From contig CAYRGQ010000002.1 of assembly GCA_964423925.1 (NCBI GenBank), forward strand, positions 62,001 to 126,000: a stretch of 64,000 bases of DNA. Reading direction: 5' to 3'. A program made the position numbers and the translations under genes. Positions 14,175 through 23,291 of the stretch are shown piece after piece. Position 1 is the stretch's first letter; each line of letters opens with the position of its first letter. Under the pieces are notes generated by a model. The model saw nothing but the letters and a program-made list of their open reading frames with translations, did no database searches and was not told where the DNA came from. The DNA comes from CAYRGQ01 sp964423925. Lineage in GTDB: Bacteria; Bacteroidota; Bacteroidia; Sphingobacteriales; Sphingobacteriaceae.

Positions 14175-16241
14175 TTAAGTTTTATATTTCAAATAATTGT
14201 ATGTATCCAGTTGGGCGCGGTGTTTGATCTTGCTACGGCTGCCGATGTAGCGATTGCTATGAGCCTGGTTGATTTCCCGAGCCTTGGTATTGTCTTTTAA
14301 CTGAATGTTGATAATGTCCCGTATTTCGCGCTTAATATCAGGGTCATATACAGGGAAACCAATCTCTACCCGGCGGTCGATATTTCGGGTCATAAAATCC
14401 GCGGAAGCTAAGAAAACAAGCTCGTCTCCCCCATTTCCGAAAATCCATACCCGGGCGTGTTCCAAGTACCGATCCACGATGCTGCGTACTGTAATGTTCG
14501 TACTGTATCCTTCCCGACCAGGCACCAAACAACACATTCCCCGGATGATTAGCTGTATCCGAACACCCGCATTGCTCGCTTCGTACAGCTTTTCAATAAT
14601 GCCTTCATCAGATAGACTGTTCATCTTCAGAACCATGTAGCCCTTCTTTCCGGACTTCGCCACGGCAATCTCTTCGTCAATTAGTTTGTAAAGCTTTTTC
14701 CGGGTTTCCAGCGGAGAGGTAATGATGTGTTTGTAGTTGTCCTTAAACTCTTGCGTAGCCAAACTCCTAAACAAACGTCTCAAATCGTTGGTGATGCCCG
14801 GCTGCGTAGTAAACAAGCTGTGATCGCAGTATTGTTTAGCTGTCTTTTCGTTATAGTTTCCGGTAGCGAGATTGGCGTAGTATGCCATTTTCCCCTTTTC
14901 CTTGCGCGAAACGAGGCAAACCTTGGCGTGCACTTTATATTCCACCATGCCAATATTAACGTTGACTCCGCCCTGTTCTAGTTTCTGAAGCCAATAAATG
15001 TTAGCCTCCTCATCGAAGCGCGCTTTCAGTTCAAGCAGGCAATTGACCTTCTTTCCATTGCGTGCGGCATTGATGAGCGCGTTAATGACACTTGAGTTCT
15101 CCGCCAGTCGGTAAAGGCAGATATTGATCTCCTTCACTTTGGGATCCATCGCAGCCTCGCGCAGAAAATGTACGATATAGTCGAACGACTGGTAAGGCAA
15201 GCTCACAAGGTAGTCCCGGTTGGTCATCTGGCTAAATATACTGGTGCTGAGGTCTAAGCCACGCACCTCCAACTGCCGCATGGGCGGGTATTCGAGGTCG
15301 GGGCCGCCCACATTGGGGAAGGCAATAAAGTCCTTGAAGTTGTGGTATCGTCCACCCGGAATAAGCGCGTCGGGTTTAAGTTGCATACGGTCCACCAAAT
15401 ACTCGAGCGTGTCTTTTGGTATTTCGCTATCGTACAGCAAGCGCATGGGCCGCCCTCTGTCGCGAAGTGTCAAGCTCTGTTCAAGTGCCTCCACAAAACG
15501 CTCGCTCATGTGCAGGTCAACGTCAAGCTCGGCATCACGCGTCAGCTGAATGCTGTAGGCTTCAATACTATCGTATTGGAAGATAAAAAACAGATCGTCT
15601 AGGCAATAACGGATAATGTCATCGAGTAAAATGATGAAATTAAGCGACTTCTGTTGTGGCAAAATCAAAAAACGCGGAATAATTTCCTTTGGTATTTTCA
15701 CCAGCGCATATTTGACTTTTTTTCGAAAGGTCAGCTTGACGATAAAATAAATCGCCCGATCGGTCAGTTCCGGGAAAGGCTTCTTGCTGTCGATATCGCT
15801 GAGCATTACCGGCACCAGCGTCGGTAGTACCTGCCTGCGAAAATAGTCGCGGACATAATCGCCACGCGACACGTTCAGCTGGGTCTCATTGATGATGAAT
15901 ATCTTGCGGGCTTCCAGTTCTGGGATAATTTCGTGTTCGTATAGATAGTCAAATCGCTTCTCTAACCTAACCACAATGCTTTTGATCTCGTTCAATATTT
16001 TGCTCGGATCAAAACCCAACATGGTCTTGGTTTTTGCGTTGATGTCCATCAAGCGGTTGAGGGTGGCTACCCGAACCCGATAAAATTCATCTAAATTGGA
16101 GGAAAAAATAGCTAGGAAGCGAAGTCGCTCAACCAATGGCACTGATTTGTCAGCGGCTTCTTGGAGTACGCGCTCGTTAAAGTAGAGCCAGCTGATCTCC
16201 CGGTTTATGAGTGGTGATTTTCCCTTCGTCTTGTTTTGCAT
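14175..16241 (-). CDS. ppk1: Polyphosphate kinase 1
   Basis: A 688-residue protein of usual PPK1 length. The N-terminal domain begins LINREISWLYFNERVL and contains IFSSNLDEFYRVR, the classical PPK1 N-terminal signature. The catalytic half has YRLAENSSVINALINAA and the phospho-acceptor histidine H438 in EYKVHAKVCLV. A second phospholipase-D-like segment (EHARVWIFGNGG, ADFMTRNIDRRVE) follows. It makes polyphosphate reversibly from ATP at the inner membrane. It is the first gene of a ppk1-ppx operon. Confidence 0.96.
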   Translation of the reverse strand: MQNKTKGKSPLINREISWLYFNERVLQEAADKSVPLVERLRFLAIFSSNLDEFYRVRVATLNRLMDINAKTKTMLGFDPSKILNEIKSIVVRLEKRFDYLYEHEIIPELEARKIFIINETQLNVSRGDYVRDYFRRQVLPTLVPVMLSDIDSKKPFPELTDRAIYFIVKLTFRKKVKYALVKIPKEIIPRFLILPQQKSLNFIILLDDIIRYCLDDLFFIFQYDSIEAYSIQLTRDAELDVDLHMSERFVEALEQSLTLRDRGRPMRLLYDSEIPKDTLEYLVDRMQLKPDALIPGGRYHNFKDFIAFPNVGGPDLEYPPMRQLEVRGLDLSTSIFSQMTNRDYLVSLPYQSFDYIVHFLREAAMDPKVKEINICLYRLAENSSVINALINAARNGKKVNCLLELKARFDEEANIYWLQKLEQGGVNVNIGMVEYKVHAKVCLVSRKEKGKMAYYANLATGNYNEKTAKQYCDHSLFTTQPGITNDLRRLFRSLATQEFKDNYKHIITSPLETRKKLYKLIDEEIAVAKSGKKGYMVLKMNSLSDEGIIEKLYEASNAGVRIQLIIRGMCCLVPGREGYSTNITVRSIVDRYLEHARVWIFGNGGDELVFLASADFMTRNIDRRVEIGFPVYDPDIKREIRDIINIQLKDNTKAREINQAHSNRYIGSRSKIKHRAQLDTYNYLKYKT

Positions 16242-16356
16242 CTACGATGGTGAGATTGCTGCCAATACTAACAATAAGAAGTGAAAATAAAGTTAAAATA
16301 TGGTTAAATCAAAACAAAATAGGCATTCTGGAGGATTATGTAGCCTAGCCGCTACG

Positions 16357-17391
16357 CTACGCGTTCCAAGCCGTTTGCTCTAGAATTTCCATTTGCCAGA
16401 GCACTTGCTCTTCCGTCACGGGAAACGGTTCGTTGCGATGGATTTGCGCGTAGACCGCGTTAAACAAGCCGTTGTAGTCCCCCTTTAAGGGCTGCTTGTA
16501 TTTGAGCTCTCCTTTTCCATCGGCCCCCATTTGATACAGGAGTCCCTCCTTGCCGGCGGATTCCATACCGTAGCCTGGATCCTTGGGTGACATGCCCGCT
16601 AGCAATTGGCCTTCCTGCACGTCGGTCCGGTCCTTTTGGAACGAACCCCTGCTGCCGTGGAGAACGTACGCAGGCGCGGGGTTGGCCACGAGTAGGTTGG
16701 CATGGATAAAGACCACCGGCCCTTTGCTATACTCCAGGACGAGCGTAGAAAAATCATCAACCTCTGAGTCCGGCCGATGCGTTTTATTGATTTTTAACGT
16801 CTTGTCAGGCCGCCCAAACAGGCTCAGCGCCTGATCCAGTAGGTGGGCCCCCAAGTCGTACAGAACACCGCTTCCCGCGCGGTCCTTCGTTTCCTTGAAT
16901 ATCTTGTGGCTTCGTTCCGGCCGATAGCGGTCGTAGCGCGCGTGGTATTCGATTAAGTCACCCAAGAGACCGCGTTCCAATACCTGTTTAACGAGTTTGA
17001 AGTCGCTGTCCCAACGCCGGTTGTGGAAAACCATCACGTGCCTGCCTACTTTGCGACCGAGATCGAAAATGGCTTTGGCTTCTGCAGTGCTCGTGGCAAA
17101 GGGTTTCTCAACCAAAATATGCTTGCCAGCCTCCAGGGCTTTGCAAGCATATTCGTAATGGGTATCGTTGGGCGTGTTGACTACAACGAGCTCAATCTGG
17201 TCGTCAGCAATCAGGGCATCTACCGAGTCATAACTAATAACCTCTGGGTAGCGCTCCTGCGCCAGCTTTTTGGTCCGTTCCACTACGGCTCGCAGTTCGA
17301 ATCGGGTTTTTTGGTCCAAGAATGGTGCATGAAACACCTGGCCGGACATTCCATACGACAAAATACCTGTTATGATTCGTTTGTTAGCCAT
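16357..17391 (-). CDS. Gfo/Idh/MocA family oxidoreductase
   Basis: A 344-residue protein with an N-terminal Rossmann domain (ITGILSYGMSGQVFHAPFL, then VVNTPNDTHYEYACKALEAGKHILVEKPFA). The EKP motif near residue 93 holds the catalytic Lys, and a C-terminal alpha/beta domain has DLGAHLLDQALSLFG. The family uses NAD(P) to oxidise or reduce sugars and inositols. The Escherichia relatives with this LSYGMSGxVFHAPF pattern are YdgJ-like. The substrate is unknown. The gene follows the lipoprotein gene at 17410 by 18 bases. Confidence 0.88.
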   Translation of the reverse strand: MANKRIITGILSYGMSGQVFHAPFLDQKTRFELRAVVERTKKLAQERYPEVISYDSVDALIADDQIELVVVNTPNDTHYEYACKALEAGKHILVEKPFATSTAEAKAIFDLGRKVGRHVMVFHNRRWDSDFKLVKQVLERGLLGDLIEYHARYDRYRPERSHKIFKETKDRAGSGVLYDLGAHLLDQALSLFGRPDKTLKINKTHRPDSEVDDFSTLVLEYSKGPVVFIHANLLVANPAPAYVLHGSRGSFQKDRTDVQEGQLLAGMSPKDPGYGMESAGKEGLLYQMGADGKGELKYKQPLKGDYNGLFNAVYAQIHRNEPFPVTEEQVLWQMEILEQTAWNA

Positions 17392-17409
17392 AGTAAGTAA
17401 CGGGTTTGA

Positions 17410-17949
17410 TTAATGATGTGCCCCGGGCGCCTCCTCACCGCCGGCATCGGCGTAGAGTTGCTGAATGCGGGGTAGCGTTTGCTGCGCATACTCGCGCAAG
17501 GGCTTATACGTATTGCGCGATGCGCGTTTAAATTGATCTACTAACAATTGCTGCTCCTTCACGAAGCGGGCCTGGTAGTCCGACGCAACGAACACCTGGA
17601 TACTGTCGCCATGCACCTCATCCGCAGCAAATACCGCTTGGCCAGGATCCGGTACGATTACGTGCGCATCGGCCGCCAATGCCTCTATCTCGGGTAAAAT
17701 CTCGGCGTACAGGGACTTGATGTTATTTGTCAGCGAAGTAGGAGCTCCATTCGCTGCCGCGTAATCCGCATAAGCCAACTCATAGCTGGCTTTTTGGTAG
17801 ACAGTCTTGAAAAATGTATACCCTTCCGAGTCCACCCTCGTAGCGTTGTTATACAATTGTTGCTTATTGGCTTCTCCTTCGGAATTGCAGGATGCCAAAA
17901 CTACACTTAGTGCAAGAGCCGCCACGGCTAACAAATTTGATTTTCTCAT
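17410..17949 (-). CDS. DUF4142-like helical lipoprotein
   Basis: A 179-residue lipoprotein (lipobox LASC, Cys21). The body is helical and ends NTYKPLREYAQQTLPRIQQLY, matching the last-helix pattern of DUF4142 (FAxxxLPxLxxH) without its histidines. Earlier parts are divergent, so this is a remote relative at best. It is cotranscribed with the downstream Gfo/Idh/MocA gene. A TAAGTTTG box on the minus strand at 18062-18069 could be its -7 element, with a long leader. Periplasmic location is likely; function unknown. Confidence 0.55.
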   Translation of the reverse strand: MRKSNLLAVAALALSVVLASCNSEGEANKQQLYNNATRVDSEGYTFFKTVYQKASYELAYADYAAANGAPTSLTNNIKSLYAEILPEIEALAADAHVIVPDPGQAVFAADEVHGDSIQVFVASDYQARFVKEQQLLVDQFKRASRNTYKPLREYAQQTLPRIQQLYADAGGEEAPGAHH

Positions 17950-18164
17950 CTGGATGATTGTTCTACAATAATTATTTGCTGATCGTCCGCCTTCGTCAAT
18001 GACCCTACACGTTCAATGCCAAGTGGCAAAAGCAATCATTTTTCTATTAAATTTCGAGCAACAAACTTAGATAAATTTGTTTTGATATCCAATGAAAATG
18101 CGACAGGCCCGTAGGAAAACGCATCTTGCTTTTCTTCAACAAGGGTCCGTCCGCCACGGTTGGC

Positions 18165-20741
18165 CTAGGCCGAGTTGCGCCCTGCGTTGACCACGCCGTA
18201 AACGGTACGCGTCACCAGCTTACTGAATGTCGAATATTCCTTACTATCGGCAGGTAAGCTCTGTAGTTTCATCATGGCGTAGCGCTGAATTAACAACAAC
18301 GGCAATACAATGCGCTCCCGTAGAGCAATCGACCGCCGTTCCACGGGATAATTTTCCATCAGATTTTCAGTTTCGCTAAGCTTGAGTACGTATTCCAGTG
18401 TACGTTCATACTCTTCGCGCATGCCTTTCCAGAAGGCGCCGAATTCTTCGTCGGCCTCGATGTACGCCGTAATGTTAAAGTTCGATTTGGACATCGACAT
18501 CATACAGTTGTCGATAATCGTTTTGAACATGCCCGACGTGCGGTAAATTTCCTTCACCTCCGCCCAGTGTCCATTCTCCTCCATTTGCTTCAATGCGGAG
18601 CCCACGCCGTAGAATCCGGGGATGTTTTGTTTCAGCTGTGCCCACGCTGTCACAAAGCTAATGGCCCGAAGGTCTTCCAAGCGAAGTTCCCGGTCGGCAT
18701 TTCGCTTCACGGGGCGGCTACTGATGTTGATTTGCGATAAAAACCGAAGCGGGCTGTGTGTTTCCAGGTATTTTAAGAACAACGGATTGTGCCGCAATTC
18801 AAGGAACTTCTGATGGCTAACGGCCGCCATTTCGTCGATCAGGGCCTTCTTGGTGGCGCTAAGCGTGTCACCCCCATTGCGGTCAAAATGGGAAGCAAGC
18901 CCTGCGTGCAGGAGCTGCTCGATATTGTATTGGGCGGTATCTAGCGACCCGTATTGGCTGCTGATGGTCTGCCCTTGGATAGTCAACTGGATATGGTCGT
19001 TAGCGATTTCCTCACCCATTGAGGCATAGAAGCGATGCGTTTTACCTCCGCCACGAGCTGGAGGTCCGCCCCGTCCGTCGAAGAATACCAAATCCACGTC
19101 ATATCTACGGGCTATGGCGGTAAGTTCAATCTTGGCTTTGTAAATCGACCAGTTGGCCATTAGGTAACCGCCGTCTTTCGTGCTGTCAGAAAACCCGAGC
19201 ATAATCGTTTGCTGATTGTTGCGGAGGCGCAGGTGCTCCATGTAACGCGGATGCGTGTAGAGCGTCTCCATCACACTGGCCGCACGCTCCAAGTCATCGA
19301 CGGTCTCAAACAGCGGAACAAAATCGATCGTCAGGGCGTCTTTTTTCCAACCGCTCCAAAGGAAGAGTTCCTGGAGTTGAAGGATATCCGAGGCCTGCTG
19401 GCAGTTACTAATGATAAACCGTTGGGCGGCGCGCTCACCACTCGAGCGCTGGATGGATTGCAGCAGACGGATAACGCCCAGCGTGTCCTTCACCAAGGGA
19501 ACTGCGTCCTCATCGAATGTCAAGTCGTGCTCTTCGAGCTTGATGAGCGCTAGCTTGCTTGCTTCGTCCAAGGAGAAATAGTCCGCTTGGTCCTTGAGCA
19601 CATGGGCGTGCCGTTCCAGCAAATACCGGTATGTCTCGCGCAGCACGCTGCTGTCTTGACGAATGTCTAGCGTGGCGAAGTGCGACCCGAATGTCCTCAC
19701 TTTCAGCAACAAATCATCAATTATTTCAATAAATAGACTATCATGGTATTCGACCAGTACGCGCTTAATCTCCTGTAGGTTATGAACGATTTGGGGCGTG
19801 ACGTTTTCCGGTGTCTCCTTGGGGTTGAAGCTGTTTTCGTAAAACAACTTCTGCAAAGCCTCCATGTGGGATTCGACCCCGCGGAATGTAATCCGTCGTT
19901 TGATATTACGAAAATCGCGGTAGTAGCAGCGGAAAAGCACCGTTCGCAGCAGGTTGGAGACGTGCTTGGTGCTTTCGATCGTCACGTTAGGGTTTCCATC
20001 GCGGTCGCCTCCGGGCCAAAAGCCCAACTCTACCAGTTGCGTATAGCTGGATGAGGGCATGTCGAAAGCATGCTCAAATTTGCGCTCGATGCCCGAAACG
20101 ACGGGATAAAACACGTTTTCCAAAAACCAGGTCAGGCTAGCTGCCTCATCGGTGGGCGTGGGTTTGGTTTTGTTCAAAAACGGCGTTTTGCCCAGCTGTT
20201 GCAAAAGCAAGTGCACGTTATTGATGTCATTTTCCTTCAATGCCTTGGTGAGATCTGTAATGATGGAAAGTACCGAGCCGGGATAAAATTGCGTAGGGTG
20301 AGCGGTGAGGACCAGACGAAGCGAAAAGTTCCGCAAACGCTCGAACACTTCGTGGCGCAGCTTTTTGTTGCTTTCAGACTTGCGTAGGATGGCTTCCAAA
20401 GTACCTGCCTCGTCGGCGCGACCAGTCTTGTCAAACGATGAATCTTCAATCGCGTCAAACAAAACTACCTGCCGCTCGATGTATTGAATGATGCGGAACA
20501 ACAAATCAACCTGGTCTGCTTCCTGTACGTATTGCTTATATTGCTTAAAGAACCCTTCGATAATTTCGATCGGGTTTAGCCGGTCAGCCACCCCCTGCTC
20601 ACAGTGAGAGGTAAAAAACGGCAACAGCGTGCCCGTATGCTTCACCCGATAAAAAGGCAGGGTTAGAAACAAACTGTTATATAGCTCAAAGCGCGTGACG
20701 ACCTCGCTCTCGAATAACGCTTCCTTTTTGTTAAGCTGCAT
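18165..20741 (-). CDS. ppc: Phosphoenolpyruvate carboxylase
   Basis: An 858-residue protein of usual PEPC length. It carboxylates PEP to oxaloacetate to refill the TCA cycle. Motifs seen: LTAHPTQ at residues 145-151 with catalytic His148, FWPGGDRDGNPNVT, GFSDSTKDGGYLMANW, and FFDGRGGPPARGGGKTH with the catalytic arginine loop. The first motif has Gln in place of the usual Glu of TAHPTE, which seems to be a lineage feature and does not remove the His. A -7 box lies at 20802-20809. Stand-alone transcription unit. Confidence 0.95.
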   Translation of the reverse strand: MQLNKKEALFESEVVTRFELYNSLFLTLPFYRVKHTGTLLPFFTSHCEQGVADRLNPIEIIEGFFKQYKQYVQEADQVDLLFRIIQYIERQVVLFDAIEDSSFDKTGRADEAGTLEAILRKSESNKKLRHEVFERLRNFSLRLVLTAHPTQFYPGSVLSIITDLTKALKENDINNVHLLLQQLGKTPFLNKTKPTPTDEAASLTWFLENVFYPVVSGIERKFEHAFDMPSSSYTQLVELGFWPGGDRDGNPNVTIESTKHVSNLLRTVLFRCYYRDFRNIKRRITFRGVESHMEALQKLFYENSFNPKETPENVTPQIVHNLQEIKRVLVEYHDSLFIEIIDDLLLKVRTFGSHFATLDIRQDSSVLRETYRYLLERHAHVLKDQADYFSLDEASKLALIKLEEHDLTFDEDAVPLVKDTLGVIRLLQSIQRSSGERAAQRFIISNCQQASDILQLQELFLWSGWKKDALTIDFVPLFETVDDLERAASVMETLYTHPRYMEHLRLRNNQQTIMLGFSDSTKDGGYLMANWSIYKAKIELTAIARRYDVDLVFFDGRGGPPARGGGKTHRFYASMGEEIANDHIQLTIQGQTISSQYGSLDTAQYNIEQLLHAGLASHFDRNGGDTLSATKKALIDEMAAVSHQKFLELRHNPLFLKYLETHSPLRFLSQINISSRPVKRNADRELRLEDLRAISFVTAWAQLKQNIPGFYGVGSALKQMEENGHWAEVKEIYRTSGMFKTIIDNCMMSMSKSNFNITAYIEADEEFGAFWKGMREEYERTLEYVLKLSETENLMENYPVERRSIALRERIVLPLLLIQRYAMMKLQSLPADSKEYSTFSKLVTRTVYGVVNAGRNSA

Positions 20742-20801
20742 AGCGTGTCAAATTATTGCGTATAGATGGTGAATAAAGGATACGGATTATAAACAAAAGC
20801 G

Positions 20802-20809
20802 CAAATATA
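20802..20809 (-). promoter_or_regulatory. -7 box of ppc
   Basis: CAAATATA reads TATATTTG on the minus strand, a match to TAnnTTTG, about 60 bases upstream of the ppc start. A clear -33 TTTG is missing. Confidence 0.45.
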
Positions 20810-20962
20810 TAATAATTTCGGCGTAATTGTTGCCGTTCATTTGCGACAATCACAAAATATTGGCAATATTATTAAAACTAATTCAATGTTTTTCGGTTAT
20901 TAATGAAAAGTATATCGTCGTTTAACCCAGTTTCCGAACTTGTAATTCTTTTCCAAGTTACC

Positions 20963-20970
20963 TAAGTTTG
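20963..20970 (+). promoter_or_regulatory. -7 box of the GNAT-like gene
   Basis: TAAGTTTG matches TAnnTTTG. CTTG at 20939-20942 lies 20 bases upstream as a partial -33 element. The ATG at 21015 is 45 bases downstream. Confidence 0.5.
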
Positions 20971-21014
20971 CCCACGGGTCGTAGCGAGTGCGCACGAGCC
21001 GAGACGTACAGACC

Positions 21015-22181
21015 ATGAACATCATTCAAGTAAACAACAAGCGTACGGAGCGCCTCTTCATCAGTATGGCCGTTCCGCTGTACGCGGGGGATCCCAATTA
21101 CATCCGACCGCTTGACAGTGACGTGGAAGCGGTTTTTGACCGGGCCAAAAACTCGCTATTCAAATCCGGTGAATGCGCTCGATGGATTGTGCAGGATGCG
21201 AATTTCCGTACCGTAGGGCGTATCGCGGCCTTCTACGACAAGAAAACATCTACAAAGGAAAAACAGGCAACGGGAGGCTGCGGGTTCTTTGAATGCATAG
21301 ACGACCAAAACGTAGCCAACCTGCTCTTTGACACGGCGAAGGGATGGCTCTCCCAGCGAGGTCTCGAAGCCATGGACGGCCCCGTCAACTTCGGAAGCCG
21401 CGAAAAATGGTGGGGCTTGCTTGCCGAGGGCTATCATGAGCCCTGCTACTGTGCCAATTATAACCCGCCGTACTATCGTGCTCTCTTTGAAAATTACGGA
21501 TTTCAGGTATACTTTAAGCAGTTCACCTATCGCCGGGTAATCAACGAGGTCATAGCCGAATCATTGCAGAAGAAAGCGCAACCCATCCTTGCCGACAAGG
21601 ACTATACCTTTGGCCACGTCGTGGGCCAGGATCGGGAAAAGGTCGCCGTCGATTTCATGAAGGTGTACAACGGCGCTTGGGGAAATCACATTGGCGTTCG
21701 TGCCATGACCGAAAATGGCGCAAAAAAACTCATGCGCGGCTTGAAGCCCGTGCTTGACGAGCGTATTATTTGGTTTGCGTATTACCGGGGCGAACCCGTC
21801 GGCTTTTTTGTCAACATTCCCGACGTCAACCAGCTGATCGTCAAACACGTTAACGGTTCGCTCAATTGGTTGGGAAAACTGCTGTTCGTGTGGAATAAAT
21901 GGCGAGGCAATTGCAAGACGATGTTCGGTATCGTGTTTGGCATCGTTTCCGAACATCAGAAAAAAGGCGTCGAAGCGGCACTTATCGTCAAGTCTGCCCA
22001 ATACCTGCAGCATAACAAGCAAGTCAACTATCGGGATTTACAGATGAACTGGGTAGGCGACTTCAATCCGAAAATGATCAACGTCGTTAAGCAACTCGAC
22101 GCGGAAGTCTACAAGGTCCACCATACCTACCGTTACCTTTTTGACCGAAGCAAGCCCTTCGAACGGCATCCGCAGATATAA
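21015..22181 (+). CDS. GNAT-fold protein (YghO-like), function unknown
   Basis: A 388-residue protein beginning MNIIQVNNKRTERLFISMAVPLY. The early part contains FIxMAxPLYAGDPNYIRPL and DGPVNFGSREKWWGLL; the later part has an acetyltransferase-like core (GFFVNIPDVNQLI, FGIVSEHQKKGVEAALIVKS). This architecture is the YghO-like GNAT group seen widely in Bacteroidota. The substrate is unknown, and the acetyl-CoA loop is weakly conserved, so activity is uncertain. ATG 21015 is preferred over the codon nine residues earlier because of the domain start and the promoter position. It stands alone. Confidence 0.75.
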   Translation: MNIIQVNNKRTERLFISMAVPLYAGDPNYIRPLDSDVEAVFDRAKNSLFKSGECARWIVQDANFRTVGRIAAFYDKKTSTKEKQATGGCGFFECIDDQNVANLLFDTAKGWLSQRGLEAMDGPVNFGSREKWWGLLAEGYHEPCYCANYNPPYYRALFENYGFQVYFKQFTYRRVINEVIAESLQKKAQPILADKDYTFGHVVGQDREKVAVDFMKVYNGAWGNHIGVRAMTENGAKKLMRGLKPVLDERIIWFAYYRGEPVGFFVNIPDVNQLIVKHVNGSLNWLGKLLFVWNKWRGNCKTMFGIVFGIVSEHQKKGVEAALIVKSAQYLQHNKQVNYRDLQMNWVGDFNPKMINVVKQLDAEVYKVHHTYRYLFDRSKPFERHPQI

Positions 22182-22377
22182 AAAGGAGAATGTATGGCCG
22201 CCGACCGGTTTCCGAACGTCACCAAAACGTAAAAAATGGTCTTGTTTAGGGTGCTGGGCGAAAATTTATGAACGCAATCATATAAGGCTCAACTGGATGT
22301 GTGTAGCTTCACCAATACATCGCGGGAATCTCCAAAAGTTTTAGCGTTAGGTATCCGGTTGTCCGGCACAATTTTAT

Positions 22378-22385
22378 TAAATTTG
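22378..22385 (+). promoter_or_regulatory. -7 box of the azurin gene
   Basis: TAAATTTG matches TAnnTTTG and lies 33 bases upstream of the ATG at 22419. A weak TTG occurs in the -33 area. Confidence 0.5.
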
Positions 22386-22418
22386 CATCACTAATACATT
22401 TAACATAGAAAAAACACA

Positions 22419-22958
22419 ATGAAAAAGTCGCTTTTTGTTCCTGCATTAGCAGGCGTATTTCTTATGGCTTCCTGTGGTGGAGGCGATGGCCAATCCTCAG
22501 ATACGTCGACCGCTACCGACACGAGCGCTCCCGCCGCGCAAACGGTAAACGTGGACATCCCGGGCTTGGACGAAGTTGAAGTTTCTAACGAAATCGTGTT
22601 GGAAGGTAATGACATGATGCAGTTTGACAAAGACCTCTTCCGCGTTAAGGCTGGCGAGCCGGTTAAATTAACCTTCAAAAATGTCGGCGAGCTTCCTAAG
22701 GAGTCTATGGGCCACAACGTTGTTGTATTGAAGCCAGGCACTGATGCTGCTGCTTTCGGCGGTGAGGCTATCAAAGCTGTCGACAACGAATACATTCCCA
22801 TCACGTTTGCTTCGGCAATCATCGCGCACACGAAGCTGCTCGGCCCAGGCGAAACGGATGTGATTGAGTTTACGTTCGACGCCCCAGGAGTCTATCCTTA
22901 CCTGTGTAGCTTCCCTGGCCATTACGGCATCATGAAAGGCCAAATCGTAGCGGAGTAA
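22419..22958 (+). CDS. Azurin-type cupredoxin lipoprotein
   Basis: A 179-residue protein with a lipoprotein signal (MASC, Cys19), a Ser/Thr/Ala linker to about residue 45 and an azurin domain. The type I copper ligands are visible: H99 (MGHN), C163 and H168 (CSFPGH) and M172. It is therefore a blue-copper electron carrier anchored at the cell surface or in the periplasm, probably serving respiration or oxidative-stress defence. It is not in the copper operon at 2194-7953 but would depend on the same copper supply. Single-gene unit with its own promoter and a strong terminator. Confidence 0.95.
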   Translation: MKKSLFVPALAGVFLMASCGGGDGQSSDTSTATDTSAPAAQTVNVDIPGLDEVEVSNEIVLEGNDMMQFDKDLFRVKAGEPVKLTFKNVGELPKESMGHNVVVLKPGTDAAAFGGEAIKAVDNEYIPITFASAIIAHTKLLGPGETDVIEFTFDAPGVYPYLCSFPGHYGIMKGQIVAE

Positions 22959-22982
22959 TTCTCGCTACTTTCGTAATGAATT

Positions 22983-23016
22983 GCCATTCCGCTATACAGT
23001 GGAATGGCTTTTTTTT
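22983..23016 (+). terminator. Terminator of the azurin gene
   Basis: GCCATTCC at 22983-22990 pairs exactly with GGAATGGC at 23001-23008, followed by eight T residues. Confidence 0.92.
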
Positions 23017-23114
23017 GCCCGGCACCACATAGCTACTCCTCCCTACAAACATTACGACCTCTTCCTTGTTTCTTCTATAGCTAAAGCGTACGCTAGCTGC
23101 AAAACTGAAAAGAA

Positions 23115-23234
23115 ATGAATAAGTTGTTCAGAGCACTGATTGCTGGATGGGGAGCCCGAAAACTGGGTTTCGGGTGCTTCGGCACCATTGTGGTGTTTAT
23201 CATTTTGTATTACCTGCTAGGCTATGTCTTTTAA
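23115..23234 (+). CDS. 39-residue single-span membrane miniprotein
   Basis: ATG at 23115 follows GAAAAGAA and the frame ends in TAA at 23232-23234. The product starts MNKLFRALIAGWGAKK-like (here GARK), then a Gly/Cys-rich turn LGFGCFG and a membrane helix TIVVFIILYYLLGY. I recall very similar tiny proteins in other Bacteroidota, but none with a known role. Basic N-terminus and single hydrophobic helix predict an inner-membrane protein with a short tail. It would be missed by a 60-codon cutoff. It lies alone between the azurin terminator and the HAD gene. Confidence 0.65.
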   Translation: MNKLFRALIAGWGARKLGFGCFGTIVVFIILYYLLGYVF

Positions 23235-23291
23235 GCATAAACCTAGCCCGATCTAAGACGTATTTCTGGAAGCCGGCTCGTTAGCCATCGT

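Noticed and set aside
22190..22249. Small frame (19 codons) after a strong AAAAGGAGA in the gap before azurin
   Set aside because: It is very short, has unlikely composition and ends without any conserved feature; the purine run may be chance.
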